64,000 nucleotides of DNA, from assembly GCF_002443255.2 (NCBI RefSeq), contig NW_019211460.1, forward strand, positions 35,721,498 through 35,785,497, in the 5' to 3' direction. The position numbers and the translations under genes were made by a program. The notes beneath the pieces are model-generated. The model was not told where the DNA came from, searched no databases, and saw nothing but the letters and a program-made list of their open reading frames with translations. The stretch comes from Varroa destructor (taxonomy: Eukaryota > Arthropoda > Arachnida > Mesostigmata > Varroidae). Shown here one piece after another: positions 1 to 10,024 of this stretch. The stretch's first letter is position 1, and the number at the start of each line of letters is the position of its first letter.

Positions 1-1080
1 TCACATACGTACCTTGCAGGCGGGCCGCCTTTCTGTTTCGTATTTTTAACATAAAGGAAGACGCATACTCTCCGAAATTTAGTGTAACAGCGGATCAGTG
101 ATGGAACTGTTTTTTTTTTTGGTTACGTACAAAAACTTCGGTATTCTTTGATAAGCACATTTAAACGAGTAGCATATATTCAAACCGAAATAACAAGCAG
201 ATCTGAATGTGTACGTATCTTTTTTTTCTTGTTTGTGATATACAAAGCTGCTAGGAGGCCATCACAATAAAAAAGACACTTATCAAATACATCTTTTCGT
301 AGAGAACAAGCAGTATCTACGTTTTGAATCTTCTACAAAGAGAGCTACAACTATGGCGCACACTTCTACGGTCACAACCTGTGTCCTTTTTCGTTATTGC
401 TATAGCGCTGATAAGCGATGACCGGTTTTAAACCTCTTAGCGCTTGGCAATAATACAGGATTAGATAATACATTATTCAGTGCGGCCACAGTATAGTTGG
501 TCCTTACGTACTGCATATTAAGCATACTTCAAATAGCTGCAACTTCGAATCAAACGGAGCATGCCTACGTTCGGCGTCAAACAGAGAGTACTACATATAC
601 CAAAAGTTATCACCGGATCACCATGGGGCGTGGTTTCGGCTGTCGCAAATGTTTACTTTACTTCGCAGCCTCCGTCAAAACGAATAAATAGCTTCGCTAG
701 ATTATCAGTCATGTAAATAAATCAGCATCGGCGTTTGTTCTGTGTAATTAGTAACACAAATTTCTTCAACTCTTATCTGGAAATCTATGATATGACTCTA
801 CATAAGCATTATAAGACTGTTTTTAGCTATGTACGGCAGACTCACTGTTAGGAATGGTGCAAAAATGTTGCGGAGCAAAAATCTCTAACGGCAAGCCAAA
901 GCTACGGTAAATGGTCCTGGCAAAAAGAAGAGGGACGGCGGCCTACATGTGTGCCCGTAAAAAGCTGATTTCGCTGCTTTATGCTGTGCTACTAGCCGAT
1001 ATGTAGGCCTGATCGCATTCGCAGGCCAATGGATTTGGGCATATTCGCGATCACAACACCCAGCAGCAAACACTAACGCC
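1..1080. other. AT-rich, no gene seen
   Basis: Only short open frames (64 codons at most). The right end grades into the GC-rich patch starting near 1080. Confidence 0.5.
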
Positions 1081-1127
1081 AGCCAAGATCGGCAGTTTCT
1101 CGTTCCTTTTTTCTTCGATTTTCACAG

Positions 1128-1271
1128 GTAGTTGCGGCGGCAGCGGGCGAGTACATCGTTGCGCCTTTGTCGGCGCTATGGCTCCGCTCGCGCCTCATCT
1201 TCATCGGACAACGAACGACATCTCCATTCTGTTGGGTATTGACGTCATCCTCGGATGTTTTGGATGTATAA
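1128..1271 (+). CDS. Exon-like frame after a strong acceptor
   Basis: The acceptor cgttccttttttcttcgattttcacag is followed by 47 open codons (VVAAAAGEYIVAPLSALWLR at the start) and a TAA. A GTATTG at about codon 36 could be a donor. GC-rich patch, no family. Confidence 0.2.
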   Translation, partial: VVAAAAGEYIVAPLSALWLRSRLIFIGQRTTSPFCWVLTSSSDVLDV

Positions 1272-1618
1272 CATCAAGCACAGCAACTCTTGGTATCCTT
1301 TTCTTCCTTTTTCTTCATTTTCTTTCTGTTCGGTGTGGCGTTGTCATAGCCAACGCCATTCGATGTTACCGGTATTGCTTCTGGCCCTAACTTGGTCGAT
1401 TCGAACAGAGCTTCGGTTCTTTCACTAAAATGAGGCCATGAACGCCATCGGCGGCAGACGCCTGCTACCGCAACGTGAGAACCATAACGAAAGGAGACCT
1501 ATGGAACCTATAGTGTGCTTTTACAGACGATACACCGTAGCATGAGAGCTTTCAGGCCCGTTTTGAGAAGCCCGCCCTTTCTTTCCTTTCGACATCGTTC
1601 CGCGGATCTCTTTTTCAG

Positions 1619-1954
1619 ACCCTCTTCCCCCGTTTCACTGGCCTGGCCTGGCCTGGCCTTCTTTGCCCATCTGACGCCCACGTCCACTGGCAGAAGCAGT
1701 ATCACGGAACCACTCCCCGCTGTTCTCGCTACTACTTCGACTTCAACTGCCATCGCCATCGATGGCCTCTCGTGTCGTCGCTAACAACGACGATAGCAAC
1801 GTCAACAGCGAGCATTGGTGGTGTTGCTGCTGCTGTCGCTAGTGCTTTTGCTGGTCTGGACTTCCCATTCGGCAGACTTCCCATAATTTCCCTGCCAGTT
1901 TTTCGGGGCGTACTGCATATCTTTCAGCATCGCCGCTTCCATAGAATAGGGTAG
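1619..1954 (+). CDS. Exon-like frame of 111 codons
   Basis: The acceptor cgcggatctctttttcag is followed by an open frame to TAG. Parts such as HWQKQYHGTTPRCSRYYFDF look protein-like. The start of the frame runs through a GCCTG tandem repeat, and the later part is Ala/Val/Thr-rich from GC-rich triplets. Three other frames of 80-100 codons overlap on both strands, so openness alone means little here. Confidence 0.2.
   Translation, partial: TLFPRFTGLAWPGLLCPSDAHVHWQKQYHGTTPRCSRYYFDFNCHRHRWPLVSSLTTTIATSTASIGGVAAAVASAFAGLDFPFGRLPIISLPVFRGVLHIFQHRRFHRIG
1639..1659. repeat. (GCCTG)4 tandem repeat
   Basis: A pentanucleotide tandem within the GC-rich 1-2 kb patch. Confidence 0.85.
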
Positions 1955-1959
1955 GACCA

Positions 1960-3060
1960 GTGTTCCTCTGTGGCGCGCGGTAGCAAGCCACAGTCGTCGG
2001 AAGATGTAGTCGAAGCCATCGACAACAACGGCGACGATGATGACAATGACAACTTTGTCTTCGCTGGAGTTTGATACCCGCCCTATGACGGTGCTGGCGG
2101 CGTGTGGCAACAGTGAGGGTTGAGCGACAGTATTAGCAGACTGCCGTTCACTAGTTGCCGTTGACTGGGGTGATTTTAAGAACCTTGTATGATGCTCGCG
2201 TAACTACGCACAGTCGCACCTAACAGAGGACCGGGGGCATCTGGAATAAAGCGGGGGACTTAGACAATCCTTATTCGGACTGTGCTGCTAATCTTCCCCA
2301 AAGCATAGCAGGATAGCAGCAGCCTCTCGTAATGCTGCGTTACCAAGTAGTAGTACTAGGACGCTTCAGCGCCTAATTAAAGCTTCCTTGGATTCTCACC
2401 GGGTTACTGAGTGCAAGAAAAGCTTCATCGGATCGCTTCCATCATGCCGCCGCCACTGCACAGCACGGTGCCATTGACGCAGTGAGCTTCATAGTGGGCG
2501 ATTGATTTTTACACCTTGGTTTTTAAGCAAAAGCTAGTTGCTTACTACTTTCTGATGGCCCACCGGAACTCTGTCATAGCTAGCGAACAAAAGAAAAAAA
2601 ACAGAAAAACGTTTTTCTGATGCTTTTAAAAGATCAGAGCGGTGAGAAAGGTCTTAGGACAGCTATATTTTAACATATTAGTGTGGTTCGTTACAGGTAC
2701 ATTCGTTGAAGTCGAGCGTGTTTTCATAACTAGCCAAGTGTTTAGAGTTATGATTGAATTTCTCTCAACTTCTCATATTGGTTATCAGTTTTCCTCCGAA
2801 AATAAAAACTTACAGACGATGTGAGTGACGAAGTCAAATGTTGTGATAAGCATTTAACCTTATTTTGTAGCTCAAAAAGTCTTCCTATCCTTTGAGTGAG
2901 TAATAAGTCTTCAACGTAGCTAAACTGTAAGACGTTATCGCACTTTTCGTGCGTGCTCTAACGTTTGCAGATGAAGTGGACACCTTAACCAACGCATCGG
3001 TAGCTGGCTACCGGACCTTCCTCCTGCTTTCAAGATCGACGACAACGAGCAACGCCTATT
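1960..3060. other. GC-rich then AT-rich, ambiguous frames
   Basis: 1955-2110 has an acidic plus frame (Asp/Asn run) and a 102-codon minus frame with a Val/Ile-rich stretch. Neither has clear splice sites. 2130-3060 shows nothing convincing apart from a weak 32-nt acceptor-donor segment near 2789-2820. Confidence 0.4.
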
Positions 3061-3076
3061 TTTCTTCTAAGTACTC

Positions 3077-3092
3077 AACTCCACCATGGTAA
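3077..3092 (+). other. Start codon abutting a donor (ccaccATG|GTAAGA)
   Basis: An optimal Kozak context is followed immediately by a consensus splice donor. It may mark a first exon that ends right after its ATG, preceded by a pyrimidine-rich leader. Read through, it gives only 13 codons before a stop. No partner exon was found. Confidence 0.18.
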
Positions 3093-3170
3093 GAGGACCA
3101 TCTTCGCGTGCAGCGCAGCTATCTTGACCCAGTCAGTTGCTTGACGAAGGAAAAACGAGCAAAATTAAAA

Positions 3171-3674
3171 CTACTCCCCACTTGGCAAGCTGAGTGTCGC
3201 CAACGGGGCAGCGAAAGCAATTAATAAGGGAGATGAGTATAGAAAAAGCCGGCGAAGGAGCCAAAAGAGAGAGGAAAACGGGGCAATGGGGCGAGGAATA
3301 GAGAGATGCAGAGGCAAGTAGAATAAGGCTGGGGTTACGAGGCAGTAAAGGCCGACGAGAGAAGCTGCTGGATGCCGCAACAACGGCCTAGGCCGAGACG
3401 GCGGCGGTGGCGCCGTTTTTGAGCCTGAGACAGGAAACTTGGGGCGCCGCCACCGCCGCTCGTCCCCTCGCATGCTCCAGGTCTCGTGTTCCCGTCTGTC
3501 CTTGTGAGTGATGAGTGGAACTCCTAGCATTTGCTGCTGCGGATATCCCGAGAGGGCTTTACTGAGCCTTCCTGTGAAAGCTTCCCAGTATACTAATCGC
3601 TGATTCGCGCTCCTTCGCCGGCTGCTAAAAACGGACGACCCTGTCTTACCAGAAGGGTCACCTCTATTCGACAA
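3171..3674 (-). other. Long but doubtful open frame, 167 codons
   Basis: A minus-strand frame through a GC-rich, purine/pyrimidine-skewed patch (polypurine on plus, 3225-3330). The C-terminal half reads as Leu/Pro/Ser from that skew. The first 10 codons end at a GTAAGA donor near 3647, so at most the 5' end could be exon. No domain was recognised. Confidence 0.12.
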
Positions 3675-3699
3675 TGGTTCTACGTGCCTTCCTATTTCA

Positions 3700-6330
3700 T
3701 TTAGAAGAGCGTGTTATATGCGAGTTTAAGCTGCGAGCTTCGTATTTATCTTGCAAAAAGACTAGACTATGTCTCTTCCTTTACCACTTCTTCGCCCGTG
3801 GCAAGGAATAACTGAAATATCAGCCCCGTAGCGAACAAACAAAGTAGGCGTGTTACCGTCGTTATCACTGCGTATGGTCCTGTGCGGTCTGCGTTGCTGC
3901 GTTCCACGAGTTACACATACTTAAAATCGTTTAATCATACTGGAACTTCACTTTTGGTATGCGAAGTTCTGTTTAGTTAATAGATTCCTATCATCTTTAT
4001 TGAATCGATATTCTCGACTTCGTTTATAATACTGAATTGACGAAAAGCATCGAACGTTTTTCTAGCTAAATGACTTTGAGGTCACATATGTCAGCAAATA
4101 TTTAGTAAGAGTACGGTATCAACGTTGATATCACTTGAAAGCTGATTTTATAGTAGTAAATAGTCTAAATATTTTGTAAAGCCGTTATTCAGACGAATGA
4201 CATTTTTATGGGAACAGAGTTATAAGGGTAAAGGCATGAATGCTGCCTAGGACCACGTGCTATTAATGGTCACAGTGCGTTACAGTGTAGCCTTTTGTAT
4301 TTGCATGGCTTAAGTGCAGTGATTTGATAGTAGCGATAAGGAAAATGCAAGAAGCCATATGAAAAAATGATCATTACTAGAAAATCAGACAGAGAAAATA
4401 GGTCGCATCTTTTTAGCAGGAGACGACTGGGCCTGCTCCTATCCAAGGCGAGCGCGCCGTTTATCTATTCAATAAAGTTATGTTAGTCTAGCATCCGGAA
4501 GCAAACGTGTCTGTCGTACGCCGATCAAGAGTAGGCGAGAAACTTTGAATTTCTTCATATTCACACAGCATTTAAAGTCAGTCAAGCCATATACTGGTGT
4601 ACAGTCTTCATGCCTAATAACAGCTTGCCATAGTGGTTTTCCGACGGGCCGTACATATTTACGTCTATTGTTTTTTTCTTAAATCGTACGATAACCGCAA
4701 GTATTTGTGTAGGCAATAGAAAAACTAAGTGAACTACACGTGCGCGACGGACACACGTCTGTAGGTTATCTAAGATCATCTTACTCTGATCCAAATCGTT
4801 AATAATAAGTCACGTGATATACAGATTTGTACGCAACAGATCCGAAAGTATTACTACAATTTAATTCAGAGCATTTCCACGCTTGAAAACAATAAGATTA
4901 CACTGCCGTCTAGCGGGAAAAGTCTTTGCCATTTGAAATGTGGAAAATTTTCATTCATGATTAGTTAATCAACAATTATTCACTTGGGTGTTCCATGTTG
5001 AAATTCAGATATTTGGCTACAAAAGCCCTTTACTATCGTGAATCCCGTCTACGCAGGCATCATATCTGTCATTTACCCTTGTGCAGGTATCCAAGAGCTT
5101 TGCAGATGATCACGTAAAGTCCTTGTGAAGAAGAACCCTTTAACTAGGGTAAAAGAAATGGAAGGAGTTTTGTACGTTCGGTTTAATCGCTAAACGAGTG
5201 GCTTATTTGTCAGAGCCATAGATAGCTAGTTTTTCTATAGAAATTGTACATTGATTCCAAGTGCATCTCGTAGTGATCCGGCATATGTACGAAAGACTCG
5301 TTTGAGTCTTTCGTCTATTCTCAGCTATTCGCTGCTCGAGCCAAACGGACAATTCTATGAGCCCCTCCCATTGTTATAACGTCAGTCGTAATAATACGCT
5401 GGCAGGCACATCTGCAATCCCAGCCAAACTCACGGTTCTTTGCCACTTAATAAGAGGTCTCGTACGGAGAGCCAATTTGCGCATAAATATATCTCGAGTG
5501 CAGCTTATGTAGGAGAGATCTGAGTGGATTTAGGTCGCATTGTCGCATATGGGCCGCAATTTCATAACGATGACGGCCAAAGGCTCATAGGCATATTTTA
5601 CTGTAGAGCTACGTTTGTATGTGAGTCCCGGCTTACATTAAATATCCACAGACAGGTACATTAGCTTCGTAAGGGAACACAATTGGTTATCGAGTAACGT
5701 GGCGTAGTTCGTTTGAACCATGAAGATTCGTTCGGATCTGAGATCGTGGGTAAAAACTGTGGTGAAAGTGTACCTATAAATATTTATTAGGCAGGTAATA
5801 AATTTTCAGTTGAAACTTATCATCAGTTAGAATTTTTCGTCCTGGACTCAAGCTTTCGGACACAATTTGCCCTCGTAAAAACGATGATCAAATAAAGCAA
5901 ACATCTATCATAGGAAGACGTTTTCATTTTAAAGAGTATCTAACGGTTCAAGGAGGATTAGCAAACAACACGTCTGACGATGTTACCTACCTCTCTTACG
6001 AAAATCTCTTCCAGGTCCTGGAAATAGTTGTACCAGTAGGTCGGACTCGTGAGCTTAGAGATGATGAAAAAAGTTGGATGTGGTGTTCGATTGTGTTTTC
6101 TTTATTGTATATATTATTGTTTACCATAAGTATAATGATGATGCGCTTTTATTAGCTGCAAAGGAAACTAGCCAATTGGAATGAGGGCCGGAAAGCAGTA
6201 GATAGTATTTGGGCGGTTTCAGCTGGGGGAAACTTTTGCTGTTTGCGGGTCATGTTGATGACGATGATAAATCGCAACAGCCGCAATGCCGAGGTCCGCT
6301 GCACCATTACGCGTAGCAATTCGATGTAGC
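3700..6330. other. AT-rich, apparently non-coding
   Basis: No open frame with support. A 27-nt open segment near 5088-5114 lies between cccttgtgcag and GTAAAG and could be a chance micro-exon. The hairpin at 5289 is the only clear structure. Confidence 0.45.
5289..5314. repeat. Perfect 11-bp stem, 4-nt loop
   Basis: acgaaagactc (5289-5299), loop gttt, gagtctttcgt (5304-5314). Fully complementary. It is not the conserved histone 3' stem-loop sequence. It sits in gene-poor AT-rich DNA. Confidence 0.9.
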
Positions 6331-6341
6331 TTCTGTCTTAC

Positions 6342-6474
6342 CTCGAGTAAATATTCACTGGCTTATGCTTTGTTCCTTCATTTATCGAAGATGATTGCTT
6401 TATCGATTTAGCACACACGAAGCAACACTTCATCCCTTTGAACTGGTGACCCGAATTTCCCTAGGTGTTTGTAC
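6342..6474 (-). CDS. Candidate first coding exon with 5' UTR
   Basis: Minus strand: a strong acceptor (ctctttttttgttgactttctgtag) opens a 133-nt segment that ends at a strong donor (CGAG before GTAAGA). All frames contain stops across the full length, but from the ATG at 6431-6433 (G at -3) 30 codons are open to the donor in phase 2. They start MKCCFVCAKSIKQSSSINEG. The arrangement (spliced leader exon, start codon, coding part, donor) is what a first coding exon looks like. The next exon was not found with confidence. The product is unknown. Confidence 0.35.
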
Positions 6475-7113
6475 CTACAGAAAGTCAACAAAAAAAGAGA
6501 CTCGGCCCTTTGCCTTAGCTTCCCTAACAAATACCGTGCTAATCTAAATGACTCGAGGACAGTGCCGGTATGGTAAATATGTAGATGATTATTGTTACTT
6601 GCCGCGATTTCTTGTGATGTTATTGTTGTCATCCAAAAATAGAAACGATCATTCGTTTATTGCGTAGGCGGCATTTGATGTCTACAGCCGTGAGACCTAA
6701 CTGATACGCGGACAGACGTAGTGACTTATTGAAATTTTACTCATTTAAACGTACGAGCATTACGTATACCATATTTCAACAACGTGTATGTGCAAGATAG
6801 CAACGATAGGCCAATCTCTCGGAACGTCTACTATTTACTACCAAATTGTACCATACATGTACAACAAGCACTCAGGCTAACTTTTGTATTTTTAAACGTC
6901 GAAATGGGCTTTCGCAAAACTTTAATTTTTTTACCATACCGTTTTCTGATGAAGTCAAAACAACCCATAAAACCGATCAGACGTAAATTAAGCTGCCGAA
7001 TTTATTATGCTAAAGGCAGGCCTCTGTCTGTCTCTTCAAGTCCCGTAACTACGTAGGGAAAATGTTTTTTTTTTTTGAGTCGCCGGAATTTAAGCCTTCC
7101 CTTCGTCACTTAC

Positions 7114-7311
7114 ATAGGTACTTTTTCGGGGGAAATTTCTTATTTTCGTAGAGCATAATGTCAATGTCGACAAACTGATCCGTGAGACAATTGTGGGAAA
7201 TTCGTGAAAATTAATATCGAAAAGTTGCTTTTTTTTCCTGATTTTGTTCATCGCTTTAGAGATTACATTAGAGATTGACATTTGGGGGAATTTTTCGCGC
7301 CATGTGACCAT
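7114..7311 (-). CDS. Possible start exon of 66 codons
   Basis: The ATG at 7309-7311 has G at -3 and G at +4. The frame stays open for 66 codons, starting MVTWREKFPQMSISNVI, and ends exactly at a GTAAGT donor in phase 0. The product would be basic (a KIRKKK cluster near residue 24). Composition is AT-rich and codon bias is weak. It cannot splice in frame into the 6.3-kb segment, which is closed in that phase. It is either a separate gene start or chance. Confidence 0.25.
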
Positions 7312-7618
7312 GACCGAAGGCTGATTTCATATGTACGAATGAGATAAAGTTCGTTTTTATACGCTCTTTTTTAAAGTCGACGTCAGTCAATGAAAGATTG
7401 GAACAGTTGCTGCAGACAAAGAACAGAAGTTATGAGAATGAATCAATAGAAAAACAGGATAGGAGGAGTATTGCGACAGGGTCACCGTAACGGAACTGAG
7501 GGTTATGTTGGACGTGAACGATCATTTAAACAAGGTCATAGAATTTTAGAAAAGTTATAACTGTGAAAAATGTAGATCTACGATAGCACTATAATTTGTG
7601 TTAACGAATCACATTAGA

Positions 7619-7672
7619 ATGCCAAAAGAGATTTACAATCTACACCCCAGTAGATCCTTCAACTGGAAATCT
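7619..7672 (+). CDS. Possible 18-codon start exon
   Basis: The ATG has A at -3. Eighteen codons (MPKEIYNLHPSRSFNWKS) follow and end in phase 0 at GTAAGTGTG, a strong donor. No downstream partner exon was found, and the surrounding DNA is AT-rich. Low support beyond start and donor. Confidence 0.2.
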
Positions 7673-7679
7673 GTAAGTG

Positions 7680-8740
7680 TGTCACAAGGCTTTCAAGTAG
7701 TCTCAACGTACGCACAAACTACACATGCTTTAGAATATAAAACGTGTCTATATTTGATATTGCTATCTATAATATTAACAACCAATTCAGCAAGTCAGCA
7801 GAATTGAATTGAAGCAATTGTATTGAAAACGTGCGACAGCGTATGATTTATATATCGTATCTCCGATGTTTATGTGGCTTTTGTGTCATCCTTTATCTTT
7901 GGCTTCTTCCGAAGGCTAAGAACGACCATCGTTTAAACAGCAGGTCTTTCTTGGCACGGTGGACCCCAAGGCTCCGACCGGCCAGCGCTATCCCCGAAGG
8001 TAGGATACAAGCGCGAATGCGATGCAAGGCAATTTGTGGAGCTATAAGCCTAAGTGTATACGAAAAAGCGATCGGTTGGACCACGATCGTAGGACGCTTC
8101 TGCAAGATGAGTCCTGTTACCCATTCTTTCTCTTTCTGGTGGTTTCGGACTATCCCGTTAAGTCGCCTATAGCCGTCATGTGCGGCATCCGCCGAGAATT
8201 AGCACGATTGCGGCCTGCCGGCCTATCCTGATGATGGGTTTGGGTTGCGCCACCCAACCAGCACAAGCAAGGCCAACTTGCAGGTCAAGATTTGCTGCGA
8301 TCGGACAGCCTGTCAGAGACCATATAACTGAGAAGAGCCGCTGGGACGCTTGGTCCTAGGAAGAACTGTTTCATGGTGCGAGCGTGCGAATACCCTATCG
8401 AGTGATGGGTTCACCCGCATTACTCGAAATTTACCGATACAGTAATGCCACACAGCGATACTTGTCTAGCTTCCCTTCAGTAAGTCATCGTCGCCAAACA
8501 CGATCCGACGTCTCCCAATTCTCCTCATATTTGTCGCCGCTCAGGTGCCGATAGCACGAAGGAACTTACGCAGCAGTAGCAAAGAGCGGTCCCCAACATT
8601 CGCTTTTTGACGCTTTTTTGACCGAGCTTGCAAGATCTTGTCCGGTATCGTTACATCGGGCCGTAATTGATTTTTTTTTAAAAAAACTACTTTCCTCAGG
8701 ATACTTCATCTCCGTTTATTAATACACTGTCTCAGCTTAC

Positions 8741-8783
<43 letters not shown>

Positions 8784-8935
8784 TTTTTGTTTTTTTATAA
8801 GAAAACAAACGCCGCAGCATCGGTTACAATACTGTGATTCCTTCCTTGGCGTCTTATTGATTCGAATCGTTGCGAAGTTGTACAAACTGGTTATCTTCAA
8901 TGAAACCCGCGCGGATCACGACCGTTACGCATCTA
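7680..8935. other. No convincing gene
   Basis: 7831-8231 has overlapping frames of 69-113 codons on both strands without splice or start support. 8640-8790 is low complexity. Confidence 0.4.
8741..8789. repeat. (TA)n followed by T-run
   Basis: About 34 bp of TA then 14 T. Low complexity. It produces a spurious Tyr/Ile translation on the minus strand. Confidence 0.95.
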
Positions 8936-8938
8936 CAG

Positions 8939-8957
8939 AGCGTCCCATCGGGACGCT
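8939..8957. repeat. Perfect 8-bp stem, 3-nt loop
   Basis: agcgtccc, atc, gggacgct. GC-rich and just upstream of the open frame at 8973-9176. Confidence 0.85.
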
Positions 8958-9005
8958 AACGCCAGTGGCTAGACTGAGAGTGTTGTTCGAGGGGTAGCAT
9001 GGGAA

Positions 9006-9176
9006 ATGCGTGTGAAAGCGGGCAGCAGTGAGGCCGCCTGTGCCGCCGGATATGGACGTGCACTATATCCGTACGCAAGTGAATTGATGGTCAATAAAGT
9101 AGCTGCTTTGGTGGGTTCCATCGGAAAGCAACTCGCTGGCCGATTCGACGGTGTTTTCGTTGCCATTGACGGTTGA
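9006..9176 (+). CDS. Short GC-balanced open frame with coding-like codon use
   Basis: This is a plus-strand frame open from 8973. From the ATG at 9006 it has 56 codons, starting MRVKAGSSEAACAAGYGRAL, with a later segment VNKVAALVGSIGKQLAGRFD, and a TGA. Codons follow a strong purine-N-pyrimidine pattern in this frame, and the in-register complementary frame is closed. A minus-strand frame (8969-9166) in another register overlaps. Flanking splice sites are poor. Product unknown. Confidence 0.25.
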   Translation: MRVKAGSSEAACAAGYGRALYPYASELMVNKVAALVGSIGKQLAGRFDGVFVAIDG

Positions 9177-9264
9177 CTAGCAAGCTACCAGCGCCAGTGG
9201 TGGGGAGAAGAAGGGGACTGGCTACAGCAGCTTAGCAGCCGGTTGAAACTCTACTTCCTTCTAC

Positions 9265-9480
9265 ATGGTGGTTCCATTCCATTCGACTGAGCCGCTAGCA
9301 CTGCAGACGAAGGAACGACGTTCGCGTGAAAAGAACTCTCTCACCCTTCCCCTTGCACATAACGCTGACGCCAATGCAATCGACATCGGCAGCGCGTCGT
9401 CGTTGAACGAACACACAGTCGGGCGGTCAGGCACATGTTGCGTGGCGAAGATTGATGATCCGCAAATCGGAAGCCACTAG
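9265..9480 (+). CDS. Uncertain 71-codon frame
   Basis: From an ATG, 71 open codons read MVVPFHSTEPLALQTKERRS and onward, polar and low in hydrophobics, to TAG. A 107-codon minus-strand frame (9341-9664) overlaps most of it. Both are open in a GC-rich patch, so neither is compelling. Confidence 0.15.
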   Translation: MVVPFHSTEPLALQTKERRSREKNSLTLPLAHNADANAIDIGSASSLNEHTVGRSGTCCVAKIDDPQIGSH

Positions 9481-9656
9481 CCGCATCTACACCGATCTCA
9501 ATCTCTCCCAGCCGTGTCCTCTTAGCGGTTCTCAGTATGCAGTCACTAGTCATCGACGTTCTACCCGACCCAAGCTTCTTAAACCCAGTCGTACTTTTGG
9601 TGTAGATTCGTCCGTGTGGCGTCAAGATTCGAATTCCAAGCTTTCTCTCTTCTGTT

Positions 9657-10024
9657 TCAGCCAATGATTCAGTGTCGCTACTGCTGCTTTTGTTTCAGAT
9701 AGGGGTGTGCCGGGAGCGAAAAGACCGGGCAGCACCACATGCGATGGGATTTACGCGAAAAGTGGAGGTGATGCCGACTGCGTCCCGCCGAATAGATGTG
9801 GCTGCATTCATTTCTTGTGCTTTTGTTTGTCGAGAGGCTTTTCCTTCTCGAAGCGAAATTTGATTGCCGCGTCGCGAATGTGTCGCCGCTTTCACCACCG
9901 CAGCCATTTTTGTTTTGATTGCAATATTTATCGATTTTACGCATGTCTGTTATTGGTGCGGCAGTGCCGGCGCCAGACGCCAGGCGCCAGGCGCCATTGC
10001 ATAAAATGCAAAGGCAAAGAATAG
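9657..10024 (+). CDS. Exon-like segment with two stacked acceptors
   Basis: Two good acceptors lie close together: ctttctctcttctgtttcag near 9660 and ctgctgcttttgtttcag near 9698. After the second, a plus frame runs open to 10024 and contains CDGIYAKSGG followed by CVPPNRCGC, a spacing like the end of a TIL or VWF-type Cys-rich module. It then degenerates into Cys/His-rich translation and a GGCGCC-rich repeat, with no good donor. The resemblance is short and may be accidental. Confidence 0.18.
9963..10000. repeat. GGCGCC-rich cluster
   Basis: Four copies of ggcgcc or near variants (ccggcgccagacgccaggcg and onward). Self-complementary and GC-rich. Confidence 0.8.

Noticed and set aside
9341..9664. 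107-codon minus frame
   Set aside because: It starts at a non-ATG codon and runs across plus-strand acceptor-like tracts. Its overlap with plus frames leaves it unsupported.
9745..9830. TIL/VWF-like cysteine spacing (CVPPNRCGC)
   Set aside because: Too short, no domain context, and the frame degenerates without a donor. Left only as a remark on the segment.
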